A stretch of 64,000 nucleotides of DNA from Sinomonas sp. ASV486. Its GTDB lineage: Bacteria; Actinomycetota; Actinomycetes; Actinomycetales; Micrococcaceae. The notes under the pieces are model-generated. The model saw nothing but the letters and a program-made list of their open reading frames with translations, was not told where the DNA came from and did not search any database. Of the stretch, positions 8,082 to 16,827 are shown piece by piece. Numbering within the stretch: the stretch's first letter is position 1; the number at the start of each line of letters is the position of its first letter. The DNA lies in the NCBI RefSeq assembly GCF_030908215.1, contig NZ_JAVFJK010000015.1, positions 45,585-109,584 on the forward strand, read 5' to 3'. The position numbers and the translations under genes are program-made.

Positions 8082-9374
8082 TCAGGTGAGCGGCCGGCGG
8101 CGTTCGAGGACACCGCTGGCGAAGACGATCCCCAGGCCGAGTACGGCCAGGACCGCGCCCACATATGCCGGGGCGACAAAGCCCCAGCCCGCCGCGATGA
8201 CCGCACCGCCCAGGAACGCACCGAGCGCGTTGGCCACGTTGAGGGCGGAGTGGCTCAATGACGTGGCCAGGGTCGCGGCACCCGGAGCGGTGTCGAGCAG
8301 GCGGGCCTGCAGGGCGGGGATCAGGATCGAGCCGGAGCCGCCGACCACGAACACCATGACCAGCGCGAGCGGCCAGATAGGTGCGGCGAGCCCGTAGAGG
8401 ACCATCACCACCGCCACGGCGGCCAGCGCCCAGTAGATCGTGCCCATGACCGAGCGGTCGGCGAGCCGGCCTCCGACGATGTTGCCCGCGACCATGCCGA
8501 GCCCGTAGAGCGCGACGACCACCGGCATGAGAGATTCTGGCAGGCCGGCAACGCCGGTCATCGTGTGCGCGATGTAGGTGTAGGTGGCGAAGAAGCCGCC
8601 GAATCCGACGACGCCGACAGCGAGGGCCAGCCAGAGCTGCACCCTCTTGAGGGCCGAGAGCTCGCGCCTGATGCTCGCCTCGGGGTGGGGCGGCTCATAG
8701 GGGACGAACCGTGCCACCATGGCGACGCACACGACGGCGATCACGCCCGTGACGACGAACAGGAGCCGCCATCCGAGCGACTGCCCAAGCCACGTGGCAG
8801 CGGGGACCCCGAGCACGTTGGCGATGGTGAGGCCGGACATGACCGTGGCGATGGCCCACCCGCGCTTCGTCGGCGCCACGAGTGAGGCGGCGATGACGGC
8901 GGCCGTGCCGAAGTATGCGCCGTGGGGGAGGCCCGCTGCGAAGCGTGAGACGAGCATCGCCCCGTAGTCGGCGGCCACGAACGAGGACAGGTTCGCGATC
9001 CCGTAGAAGGCCATGAGGCCGAGCACGAGTGCCTTGCGGGGCAGTCGTGCGCCGAAGGCCGCGAGGAGGGGAGCGCCCACGACGACCCCGAGCGCGTACG
9101 CGGAGATGAGCTGTCCGGCCTCGGGCGTGCTGATGGCGAGACCGCGCTCGATCTCCTTGAGAAGGCCCATCGTCGCGAACTCGACAGTGCCGATGGCGAA
9201 TCCGCCCAGACCGAGGGCGAGCATGGCCCAGAACAGCGGGCGCGGGGCGAGCAGCGTCGAGGGGCGGTGGGTGCGCGGAGCGACCGCGTCCGCGGGCTGC
9301 TCGAGTAGTGACTGCTCGGGTCGTGTCTGGTGGGGTGGGGCCGAGTCGGCCAGGGGACGTTCGGGCGTTGGCAC
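8082..9374 (-). CDS. MFS transporter, AraJ/YdhP-type (DHA1)
   Basis: A 430-residue protein with twelve predicted membrane segments after a 45-residue polar leader. Features of the AraJ/PbuE/YdhP group are GTVEFATMGLL in helix 1, the loop LISAYALGVVVGAPLLAAFGARLPRKALV with its Arg/Lys signature, and RFAAGLPHGAYFG in helix 4. Members export sugars, purines, drugs or arabinose derivatives; the substrate is not predictable here. The GTG at 9374 follows AGGAAC. The frame stays open upstream through the divergent Nudix gene, but that portion is not MFS-like. It is divergent from the Nudix gene with 114 nt between starts. Confidence 0.85.
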   Translation of the reverse strand: MPTPERPLADSAPPHQTRPEQSLLEQPADAVAPRTHRPSTLLAPRPLFWAMLALGLGGFAIGTVEFATMGLLKEIERGLAISTPEAGQLISAYALGVVVGAPLLAAFGARLPRKALVLGLMAFYGIANLSSFVAADYGAMLVSRFAAGLPHGAYFGTAAVIAASLVAPTKRGWAIATVMSGLTIANVLGVPAATWLGQSLGWRLLFVVTGVIAVVCVAMVARFVPYEPPHPEASIRRELSALKRVQLWLALAVGVVGFGGFFATYTYIAHTMTGVAGLPESLMPVVVALYGLGMVAGNIVGGRLADRSVMGTIYWALAAVAVVMVLYGLAAPIWPLALVMVFVVGGSGSILIPALQARLLDTAPGAATLATSLSHSALNVANALGAFLGGAVIAAGWGFVAPAYVGAVLAVLGLGIVFASGVLERRRPLT

Positions 9375-9475
9375 GGCGTTGTTCCTCGGGTGGCATGGGC
9401 GAAGGTGGAGGAACAGCGTTGGCCCTCGGTCCTTGCCAACTCTACGGCGCGCAGGGTCATTCCATGGGCCCTGCC

Positions 9476-9481
9476 TAGACT
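9476..9481 (+). promoter_or_regulatory. -10 element for the Nudix gene
   Basis: TAGACT ends 7 nt before the GTG at 9489; no ribosome-binding site can fit, so a leaderless transcript is likely. Confidence 0.5.
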
Positions 9482-9488
9482 GTGACTC

Positions 9489-9950
9489 GTGCAGACGCAG
9501 ACTGAGGGCAGCGCGGAACCCGCGGACAACGGAGGGCTCCTGCAGGTCGTGGGCGGCGCGATCGTCGACTCGCTCGAGCGGCCCGTGCGGCTCCTCGTGG
9601 CACGGCGGACGGCGCCCGAGGCCTTCGCGGGGATGTGGGAGTTCCCGGGCGGCAAGGTCGAGGCGGGAGAGGCGCCCGAGGACGGACTCCGCCGGGAGCT
9701 GCGCGAAGAACTCGGTGTGAGCGTGGTCCTGGGTGACGAGATCCCCGGTCCGCTGGTGCAGGGCTGGCCGCTCAGCGGGGCGGCCGCGATGCGGGTATGG
9801 GTTGCGGCGGTGCACGATGGGGCGCCGGCTCCACTCGAGGACCACGACGAGCTTCGTTGGGTCGAGCTCGACGGCGACCGGATCATGGACCTGCCCTGGA
9901 TACCCGCGGACCTCCCGATCGTCGACGCGCTCCGCAGACACTTGGCTTAG
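9489..9950 (+). CDS. MutT-like Nudix hydrolase (8-oxo-dGTP diphosphatase-like)
   Basis: A 153-residue hydrolase. The Nudix box is complete: it begins at GGKVEAGE and ends RELREELGV, matching GX5EX7REUXEEXGU around residues 54-77, and would bind Mg2+ to cleave a nucleoside diphosphate linkage. MWEFPGGK just before it is typical of MutT enzymes, which remove oxidised dGTP. The C-terminal HDELRWVELDGDRIMDLPW also matches MutT (compare the E. coli end with LPW and a proline). The GTG start follows a -10 element. It converges with the radical-SAM gene across 114 nt that contain tandem repeats. Confidence 0.85.
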   Translation: MQTQTEGSAEPADNGGLLQVVGGAIVDSLERPVRLLVARRTAPEAFAGMWEFPGGKVEAGEAPEDGLRRELREELGVSVVLGDEIPGPLVQGWPLSGAAAMRVWVAAVHDGAPAPLEDHDELRWVELDGDRIMDLPWIPADLPIVDALRRHLA

Positions 9951-10007
9951 ACGCGGGCAGCCGTGTCGACCTGTGCCGCGCCGGGACTCACCGGCTCAGA
10001 AGGCGGG

Positions 10008-10077
10008 CTGTCCTGGAACAAGGCGCTGCCCTAGAAGAGGGCGCCGTCCTAAGAGAGCACTGTCCTAGAACAGGGCA
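10008..10077. repeat. Four degenerate 16-18-bp tandem repeats
   Basis: Units at 10008-10025, 10026-10043, 10044-10059 and 10060-10077 share a core like CTGTCCTAGAACAGGGC. Each is partly self-complementary (CTGT...ACAG) and three contain a TAG or TTA on the minus strand. The last unit includes the stop codon of the radical-SAM gene, so the array looks like repeated copies of that gene's end. It may act as a terminator between convergent genes. Confidence 0.6.
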
Positions 10078-11195
10078 TCCTGCAGCGGGGGGCTTTCCTG
10101 ATGCCGGGGGTTCTCAGAGCCGCCGCGCCGAGCGTGGCCGCCGCCGCGGTGTGCTCCTTCGCCACTGAGCGGGCGTTCGGCGTGGGCTGTGGCATCCCGA
10201 TGTCCAAAGGCCTCATCGCGCTCGAAACCTCGCCCGAACCCATGCCGCGCTTTGGCCGCAGCAACTCGCTTCCCCAGCCACGAGCGATACTCAGCCGGAG
10301 CGTAGGCGCCCTTCGCGTAGAGGCTGCGGTACCGCCCCACGAGGTGTGGATTGGTGCGGGCCAGCCACCCCATGAACCAGTCGCGGGTTCCTGGCCGCAG
10401 GTGCAGCGCCCCGGTCGTCACCCCGGTTGCCCCCGCCGCAGCCAGCTTTCCCATGAGAGCGTCCAGATGCTCCTCCGAGTCCGTGAGCCAGGGCAGGATC
10501 GGCATCACCATGACGCCGCAGGGCAGGCCGGCCTCGCGGAGGCGCGAGATGAGCGTGAGGCGCGCGGCGGGGGACGGCGTTCCCGGCTCGATGGCCGCTT
10601 GGAGCTCGGGGTCCAGCACTGCGAGGGAGATCCCCGCACCGATCGGCACGTTGGCCCCTGCGGCCTTGAGCAGCGGGATGTCACGTGCGAGGAGGGTGCC
10701 CTTGGTCAGGATGGAGAACGGTGTGCCGGAGCCTGCCAATGCCCTGATGATCCCCGGCATGAGTGCGTAGCGGCCCTCGGCCCGCTGGTACGGGTCCGTG
10801 TTGGTGCCCAGGGCCACGTGCTCTCGGTCCCACGAGGGCTTCGAAACTTCCGCTCGGAGGACCTCCGCGACGTTGACCTTGACGACGAGCTGCCGGTCGA
10901 AGTCGAGGCCGGCGTCGAGGTCGAGATACGTATGGGTATTGCGGGCGAAGCAGTACACGCAGGCGTGGCTGCAGCCACGGTATGGATTGACCGTCCAGCG
11001 GAACGGCATCGAGGACGCCGGCGGGACCTTGTTGAGCGCCGATTTCGCGGCGACCTCGTGGAAGGTGATTCCCTGGAACTCCGGCGTCCTCACCGTGCGC
11101 AGCGCGCCCGCAAGGGACAGGAGGGGCGGCTGGGCCGGGAGGCCGCTGTCCGACCCGGGGAGCGGTTCGGCCACCGTTTGCGTGTTCCATCGCAT
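10065..11195 (-). CDS. Radical SAM protein, Rv2578c family
   Basis: A 376-residue radical-SAM enzyme. The cluster motif lies in GCSHACVYCFARNTHTY (CxxxCxxC, Cys residues near 76, 80 and 83), which is the Rv2578c/spore photoproduct lyase-like form. Later segments GTNTDPYQRAEG and SILTKGTLLARDI are family hallmarks. The reaction is not known; DNA repair or nucleic-acid chemistry has been suggested because of its regulation in mycobacteria. The ATG at 11195 is chosen over one nine bases upstream because TTGACA-N17-TCGAAT places the transcription start at it. The last 50 residues are low-complexity, rich in Arg, Gly and His. A LexA-like palindrome lies between the promoter hexamers. Confidence 0.85.
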   Translation of the reverse strand: MRWNTQTVAEPLPGSDSGLPAQPPLLSLAGALRTVRTPEFQGITFHEVAAKSALNKVPPASSMPFRWTVNPYRGCSHACVYCFARNTHTYLDLDAGLDFDRQLVVKVNVAEVLRAEVSKPSWDREHVALGTNTDPYQRAEGRYALMPGIIRALAGSGTPFSILTKGTLLARDIPLLKAAGANVPIGAGISLAVLDPELQAAIEPGTPSPAARLTLISRLREAGLPCGVMVMPILPWLTDSEEHLDALMGKLAAAGATGVTTGALHLRPGTRDWFMGWLARTNPHLVGRYRSLYAKGAYAPAEYRSWLGKRVAAAKARHGFGRGFERDEAFGHRDATAHAERPLSGEGAHRGGGHARRGGSENPRHQESPPLQDALF

Positions 11196-11202
11196 AGCGT
11201 AC

Positions 11203-11231
11203 ATTCGAATCTATCTTCGAATTGATGTCAA
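11203..11231 (-). promoter_or_regulatory. Promoter with LexA/SOS-like palindrome
   Basis: On the minus strand TTGACA (11226-11231), a 17-nt spacer and TCGAAT (11203-11208) end 7 nt before the ATG. A perfect 7-bp inverted repeat ATTCGAA-N6-TTCGAAT (11203-11222) covers the spacer and the -10. Its core TCGAAT-N4-CTTCGA differs at two bases from the actinobacterial SOS box TCGAAC-N4-GTTCGA. A repressor bound here would block RNA polymerase. Confidence 0.65.
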
Positions 11232-11288
11232 GCGCCCTGCGCGGGGATGTCGGGTGCGGGGCCCCAGACGCTGCATCCAGACTCAGGT

Positions 11289-11930
11289 CTAGGCGAGCGC
11301 CCACGCGACGATGAGCGAGGCCGAGACCTCGGTCTCGCCCGCCTCAAGGGGCGCGCTGGCCTCGGCCGCCGCGAAGGCCACCCTGCGCATCGGCACCGGC
11401 TGGCCGGGCATGCCCCCCTGGGGCCCCGCGTCGATGCGGACCACGGCGCCGAGCCCGCGTCCTGCGAGCTGTGCGAGCCGCTCGGCGCACGCCTTGGCAT
11501 CGAGGAAGGCAGCCTCCTGCGCCGAAGCCCGGGCCGCGGATTCATCGGAGATCCCGAGTGCGAGCCCATTGATCCGCACGGCGTCACCGCCCGCCGTCAC
11601 GACGGCGTCGAGCAGGTCTCCGGTGCGCGCGAGGTCCCTCGCCCGCACGGTCAGCCCGCGGCCCGCCGCGTATCCGACCAACCGCTGCCCGCGCCCCTCC
11701 TCCCAGGTCATCTCGGGGGTGACGGTGAGCGAGGTCGAGGCGATGTCGTTGCGGGCGACGCCGGCCCGCAGCGCTGCGGCGACGATCGCCTCGGAGGCGC
11801 GCGACGCGCCGTCGTACGCATCCTTCAGGCGCTGCGAGCGGACCTCGGAGCCGAGACGGAGGATCGCGAGGTCCGGCACTGCGATGACGGAACCTGTCCC
11901 GGTGACGGTGATGGTGTCGGGGTGGCTCAT
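11289..11930 (-). CDS. SIMPL domain-containing protein (DUF541)
   Basis: A 213-residue protein that matches the SIMPL/DUF541 pattern along its whole length. It opens with DTITVTGTGSVIAVPDLAIL, has the mid-protein LTVTPEMTWEEGRG and RLVGYAAGRGLTVRARDL, and later GLALGISDESAARASAQEAAFLDAKA. Many relatives are periplasmic or surface proteins, but here there is no signal peptide, as in other short actinobacterial members. The role is not defined; some relatives (mammalian SIMPL, bacterial BP26) are signalling or antigenic proteins. The ATG overlaps the stop of the upstream HExxH gene by 4 bases, so the two are coupled. Confidence 0.8.
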   Translation of the reverse strand: MSHPDTITVTGTGSVIAVPDLAILRLGSEVRSQRLKDAYDGASRASEAIVAAALRAGVARNDIASTSLTVTPEMTWEEGRGQRLVGYAAGRGLTVRARDLARTGDLLDAVVTAGGDAVRINGLALGISDESAARASAQEAAFLDAKACAERLAQLAGRGLGAVVRIDAGPQGGMPGQPVPMRRVAFAAAEASAPLEAGETEVSASLIVAWALA

Positions 11931-12355
11931 GGTCTCAGATCCTTACGTGGCAGGTAGCCGCCGTCCTCGAGGCCGGCGAGGCGTTCGAACGGGTTGAAGG
12001 AGGCCGGGTCGCCGGGCCGTGCGAGCGTGACGGCGGCGCCAGCGAGGTGGCCGGCGAAGTACAGGGGGAGGAACGGCAGCCCGAGGCAGACCGCGTACTG
12101 GGTCGCGTGGCGGGCCTCGTGGGCGAAGAGCTCGCGACGCGAGACGAGCTCGGCGGCGCTGCCTCTCGTGAAGACCACGTTCCCCACCGTGAAGGCGCCA
12201 GCCACGGGGAGCCTCGGACGGTAGGACTCGGCGACGAACAGCCCGCCGGGGCCGCGGCGCAGGGGCGTCCGTGCCACTGCGGCCATGAGGAGGCCGAGCA
12301 GCGTCGAGAGGTTCAGCGTGTTGAGCACAGCCCGTGCCCGGGTCCCAGCGCGCAC
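11927..12355 (-). CDS. Conserved HExxH-containing protein of unknown function
   Basis: A 142-residue basic protein. Its striking feature is FAHEARHATQYA near residues 78-89. HEARH is a zincin-type HExxH, followed by a hydrophobic helix (LGLPFLPLYFAGHLAGAAV) that could be a membrane segment. It resembles DUF4157-like or minimal metalloprotease proteins, but no third zinc ligand is obvious and I do not recognise the family with certainty. The GTG at 12355 is preceded by TACTAT with a 6-nt gap. It is divergent from pheS, with promoters nearly back to back, and coupled to the SIMPL gene. Confidence 0.65.
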   Translation of the reverse strand: MRAGTRARAVLNTLNLSTLLGLLMAAVARTPLRRGPGGLFVAESYRPRLPVAGAFTVGNVVFTRGSAAELVSRRELFAHEARHATQYAVCLGLPFLPLYFAGHLAGAAVTLARPGDPASFNPFERLAGLEDGGYLPRKDLRP

Positions 12356-12361
12356 AGGTGC

Positions 12362-13481
<1,120 letters not shown>

Positions 13482-13485
13482 TCAC

Positions 13486-16032
13486 ATGCGAATCCCCCTT
13501 TCGTGGCTGCGCGAGTACACGCAGCTTCCTGCCGACGCGACGGCAGAAGACCTCATGGCCGACCTGGTGAGGGTTGGCCTCGAGGAAGAAGACGTCCACC
13601 GCCCCTCGGACTCGATCCGCGGGCCGATCGTCGTCGGGCAGGTGCTCAGCGCCGAGAAGGAGCCGCAGAGCAACGGCAAGACGATCAACTGGTGTCAGGT
13701 CCGGGTAGTCCCGGAGGGCCAGGAGCAGACGCTCACGGGCAAGGGCATCGAGCCCTCCGGCGTCCAGGGCATCGTGTGCGGCGCGCACAACTTCGAAGCG
13801 GGGGACAAGGTCGTCGTGACCCTCCCCGGCGCGACGCTGCCCGGGGACTTCCACATTGCGGCCCGCAAGACGTACGGCCACGTCTCCGCGGGCATGATCG
13901 CGTCCGTCCGAGAGCTCGGGATCGGTGACGACCACGACGGCATCCTCGTGCTCTCGCGCATCGGGCTCGACCCCGAGATCGGCACGGACGCGCTCGAGCT
14001 CCTCGGCCTGACCGACGAGGCCGCCGAGATCAACGTGACCCCCGACCGGGCCTACTGCTTCTCGATCCGAGGTATCGCCCGCGAGTACTCGCACGCGACG
14101 GGCACCGCGTTCACCGATCCGGCCGAGCTCGTCAAGGCGCCCGAGACGCTCGGGGGCGGCTACGGCGTCGTGCTCGACGACCAGACGCCCATCTACGGCG
14201 TCCCCGGCTGTGACCGCTTCGTGGCGCGCACCGTGCGCGGCATCGACCCGACGCGCCCCACGCCGCCGTGGATGGTCTCGCGCCTGCGTCTGGCGGGCGT
14301 GCGCTCGATCTCGCTGCCCGTGGACATCTCGAACTACGTCATGTTCGAGCTCGGCCAGCCGACCCACTGCTACGACCTCGACAAGCTCACGGGACCCATC
14401 ACGGTTCGCCGAGCCGCCGCGGGGGAGAGGATCACGACCCTCGACGAGAAGGTCCGCTCCCTCGATCCCGAGGACCTCCTCATCACCGACGAGTCGGGTC
14501 CGATCGGCATCGCCGGCGTCATGGGCGGTGCCTCGACCGAGTGCTCCGATGACACAGTGAACGTCCTCGTCGAGGCCGCGCACTTCGATACCGTGAGCAT
14601 CGCCCGCTCGCGCCGACGCCACAGGCTCCCGTCCGAGGCGTCCAAGCGCTTCGAGCGCGGCGTCGACTGGAATGTCGCGCACGTCGCAGCGCAGCGCGTC
14701 GTCGACCTCCTGGTCGAACTGGGCGGCGGCACCGCCGACGAGTCCGGGACCGACGTCGGGACGGCGCCGGAGCCCGTGCGGATCGAGCTGCCCGCTGGAT
14801 TCGCGTCGGGGCGGATCGGCATGGAGTTCAGCGACGAGCTCATCACGCGCAGCCTCGGCGACCTCGGCGCCGACGTTGAGCGGGCCGGCGCAGACTTCGT
14901 CGTCACTCCGCCGAGCTGGCGCAATGACCTGGAGACGAAGGAGGACCTGTCCGAGGAGATCGCACGCCTCGTCGGCTACGACAAGATCCCCTCGAGACTT
15001 CCGACCGCGCCTCCGGGCCGCGGCTTCACGCGTACGCAGCAGCAGCGCCGGCGCCTCGTCCAGGGGCTCGCCGATGCGGGCCTCACCGAAATCCTCGCGT
15101 ACCCGTTCGCCACGAAGGTGCAGAATGAGACGTTCGGCGTCGCCGAGGCCGGCGCGCCGCGCAGGGCGGTCAAGCTCGCGAACCCGCTGAGCGAGGAGCA
15201 CGGCTGGCTCCGCACGTCGCTGCTCCCGGGCCTCATCGACACGGCCAAGCGCAATCACTCCCGCGGCTTCCGCGACCTCGCGATCTACGAGGCGGGCCTG
15301 GTGTTCCTGCCCGGCGACGGGGTGCTCGGCACCCCGAGCATCCCGCCGCTCGGCGTCCGCCCGCCCGAGGACGTCCTCGACGCGCTCTACGACGGGCTCC
15401 CGGACCAGCCGCTGCACATCGGTGCGGTGTTCACGGGCAGGGAGACCCCGGAGTCGCCCGGCAACGCTCCCCGCGCTTGGGACTGGGCTGACGCGCTCGA
15501 CGTCGCCCGGCTCGCCGGCGAGGTTCTCGGCGTCGAGCTCGTGGTCGCGCAGGGATCGCATCAGGCGTTCCACCCCGGCCGCGCTGCCCAGCTCTCGCTC
15601 TTCTCCGGCGAGGTCGTCGGATACGCGGGCGAGCTGCACCCCAAGCTGCTCGCGGAGCTCGACATGCCGGCGCGCTCCGCCGCGTTCGAGCTTGACGCCG
15701 ACGTGCTCTTCGAGGCGGCCCCGGACGTTGTCGTGGCGAAGCACCTCTCTGCGTTCCCGGTCGCGACGCAGGACGTCGCCCTCATCGTCGACGCCTCCGT
15801 GCCCGCTGACGAGATCCTGGGGTCGCTGCGGGAGGGCGCTGGCGAGCTCCTCGAGGATATCCACCTGTTCGACGTCTACACGGGCAAGGGCATCGACGAG
15901 GGCAAGAAGTCGCTTGCCTTCGGGCTCCGCTTCCGCGCCGCCGACCGCACCCTCACCGCCGACGAGGCATCCGAGGCGCGCGCCGCTGCCGTGGCGCTCG
16001 CGGCCGAGCGGTTCGGCGCGGTCCAGCGCTGA
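13486..16032 (+). CDS. pheT: Phenylalanine--tRNA ligase beta subunit
   Basis: An 848-residue subunit. Domains in order: the EMAP-II-like tRNA-binding fold (about 40-155, with VVGQVLSAEK and KTINWCQVRV), the B3/B4 editing domain (about 230-410, with SRRRHRLPSEASKRFERGVD), the B5 domain, the catalytic-like B6/B7 domain (about 500-740, with RGFRDLAIYEAGLVF) and the C-terminal FDX-ACB anticodon-binding domain (SAFPVATQDVALIVD onward). The length is normal for the family. The ATG follows the pheS stop by four bases and translation is probably coupled. A large open frame runs antisense through the whole gene, an effect of high third-position GC. Confidence 0.97.
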   Translation: MRIPLSWLREYTQLPADATAEDLMADLVRVGLEEEDVHRPSDSIRGPIVVGQVLSAEKEPQSNGKTINWCQVRVVPEGQEQTLTGKGIEPSGVQGIVCGAHNFEAGDKVVVTLPGATLPGDFHIAARKTYGHVSAGMIASVRELGIGDDHDGILVLSRIGLDPEIGTDALELLGLTDEAAEINVTPDRAYCFSIRGIAREYSHATGTAFTDPAELVKAPETLGGGYGVVLDDQTPIYGVPGCDRFVARTVRGIDPTRPTPPWMVSRLRLAGVRSISLPVDISNYVMFELGQPTHCYDLDKLTGPITVRRAAAGERITTLDEKVRSLDPEDLLITDESGPIGIAGVMGGASTECSDDTVNVLVEAAHFDTVSIARSRRRHRLPSEASKRFERGVDWNVAHVAAQRVVDLLVELGGGTADESGTDVGTAPEPVRIELPAGFASGRIGMEFSDELITRSLGDLGADVERAGADFVVTPPSWRNDLETKEDLSEEIARLVGYDKIPSRLPTAPPGRGFTRTQQQRRRLVQGLADAGLTEILAYPFATKVQNETFGVAEAGAPRRAVKLANPLSEEHGWLRTSLLPGLIDTAKRNHSRGFRDLAIYEAGLVFLPGDGVLGTPSIPPLGVRPPEDVLDALYDGLPDQPLHIGAVFTGRETPESPGNAPRAWDWADALDVARLAGEVLGVELVVAQGSHQAFHPGRAAQLSLFSGEVVGYAGELHPKLLAELDMPARSAAFELDADVLFEAAPDVVVAKHLSAFPVATQDVALIVDASVPADEILGSLREGAGELLEDIHLFDVYTGKGIDEGKKSLAFGLRFRAADRTLTADEASEARAAAVALAAERFGAVQR

Positions 16033-16054
16033 CGGCGTCCCGTCCGCTCGGGAG

Positions 16055-16792
16055 GTGAGCCTCGGTGCCGGGGATCTCGTGCTGAGGGCCGTGCCCCTCG
16101 GCCCCCCGGGCTCGCCGCTTCCGGACGGCGCTCCGACCCTCGGTGAGCTCGAGCGAGCCGCTGCACTGGTCGACGCCGTGCAGCGGCACCGCTTCCTCGC
16201 CGGGCGTCTCGCGCTCCGGGCGCTCGTCGCGGGCCTTCTCGGGGTTGACCCGTACGAGGTGCGGCCCGCGTACATGTGCCTCGAGTGCGGGGTCGGTGAG
16301 CACGGTCGGCCGGGCTTCGTCCTCGCGCACGACGGCGCCCCGCTTGGTGCGCTGGGCAGGTCCCGTCGGCTTCCCATCGCCGCGAGCATGTCCCGCGCTG
16401 GGGGGTGGGCCCTCGTCGCGGCCGACACCTCCCGCTCTGAGCGCACGCTCGTTCCCTTGGACCTCGAGATAAGGCCCGGCGACGCGGAGGTCGGGCGGGG
16501 GATGGGGATCGGCGTCGATCTGGTCCGTGTCGCCGACGTCCGCGGCGCGATCCCGGATGCCGCCCTCACCCCGGCCGAGCGGCGTCGGGTGTCGGCGGCC
16601 GCTGACCCCGCGGCGGAGGCGGCGCGGCTCTGGGCCCGCAAAGAGGCCCTCCTCAAGGCACTCGGCACAGGACTGCGGACCGATCCGGCATCTGTCGAGG
16701 CCCTCGGCGACTGCCGCGTGAGCGACATCGACGCCCGCTCTCTCAAGCTCCCGGAGGGCTTTGTCGCGGCCCTCGCCAGACCCACGCTCTGA
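16055..16792 (+). CDS. Sfp-type 4'-phosphopantetheinyl transferase
   Basis: A 245-residue enzyme that would attach the phosphopantetheine arm of CoA to carrier proteins. Motifs: SMSRAGGW (about 111-118, matching the SxSH position), IGVDLVR (152-158, the Mg-binding GVDxE site with Leu-Val where E is common) and LWARKEALLKALGTG (192-206, the W-x-x-KEA motif). A small Cys pair (CLEC near 75) and GEHGRPGF match the substrate loop. No good ribosome site marks the start; the GTG at 16055 is the first in-frame start after pheT. It points at the M1 peptidase/NRPS gene pair on the other strand, whose carrier domain is a probable client. Confidence 0.78.
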   Translation: MSLGAGDLVLRAVPLGPPGSPLPDGAPTLGELERAAALVDAVQRHRFLAGRLALRALVAGLLGVDPYEVRPAYMCLECGVGEHGRPGFVLAHDGAPLGALGRSRRLPIAASMSRAGGWALVAADTSRSERTLVPLDLEIRPGDAEVGRGMGIGVDLVRVADVRGAIPDAALTPAERRRVSAAADPAAEAARLWARKEALLKALGTGLRTDPASVEALGDCRVSDIDARSLKLPEGFVAALARPTL

Positions 16793-16798
16793 GGGTCG

Positions 16799-16817
16799 CG
16801 TTCTGGCTCCCAGAACG
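16799..16817. terminator. Short perfect hairpin between convergent genes
   Basis: CGTTCTGG (16799-16806) and CCAGAACG (16810-16817) form an 8-bp stem with a 3-nt loop. It lies in the 35-nt gap between the stops of the transferase gene and the aminopeptidase gene. A bidirectional terminator is likely, although no T-tract follows. Confidence 0.5.
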
Positions 16818-16827
16818 GGCGCGGGGG

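Noticed and set aside
9375..9941. N-terminal extension of the second MFS transporter over the Nudix gene
   Set aside because: The extra 189 residues are antisense to a well-supported Nudix protein and contain no membrane segments.
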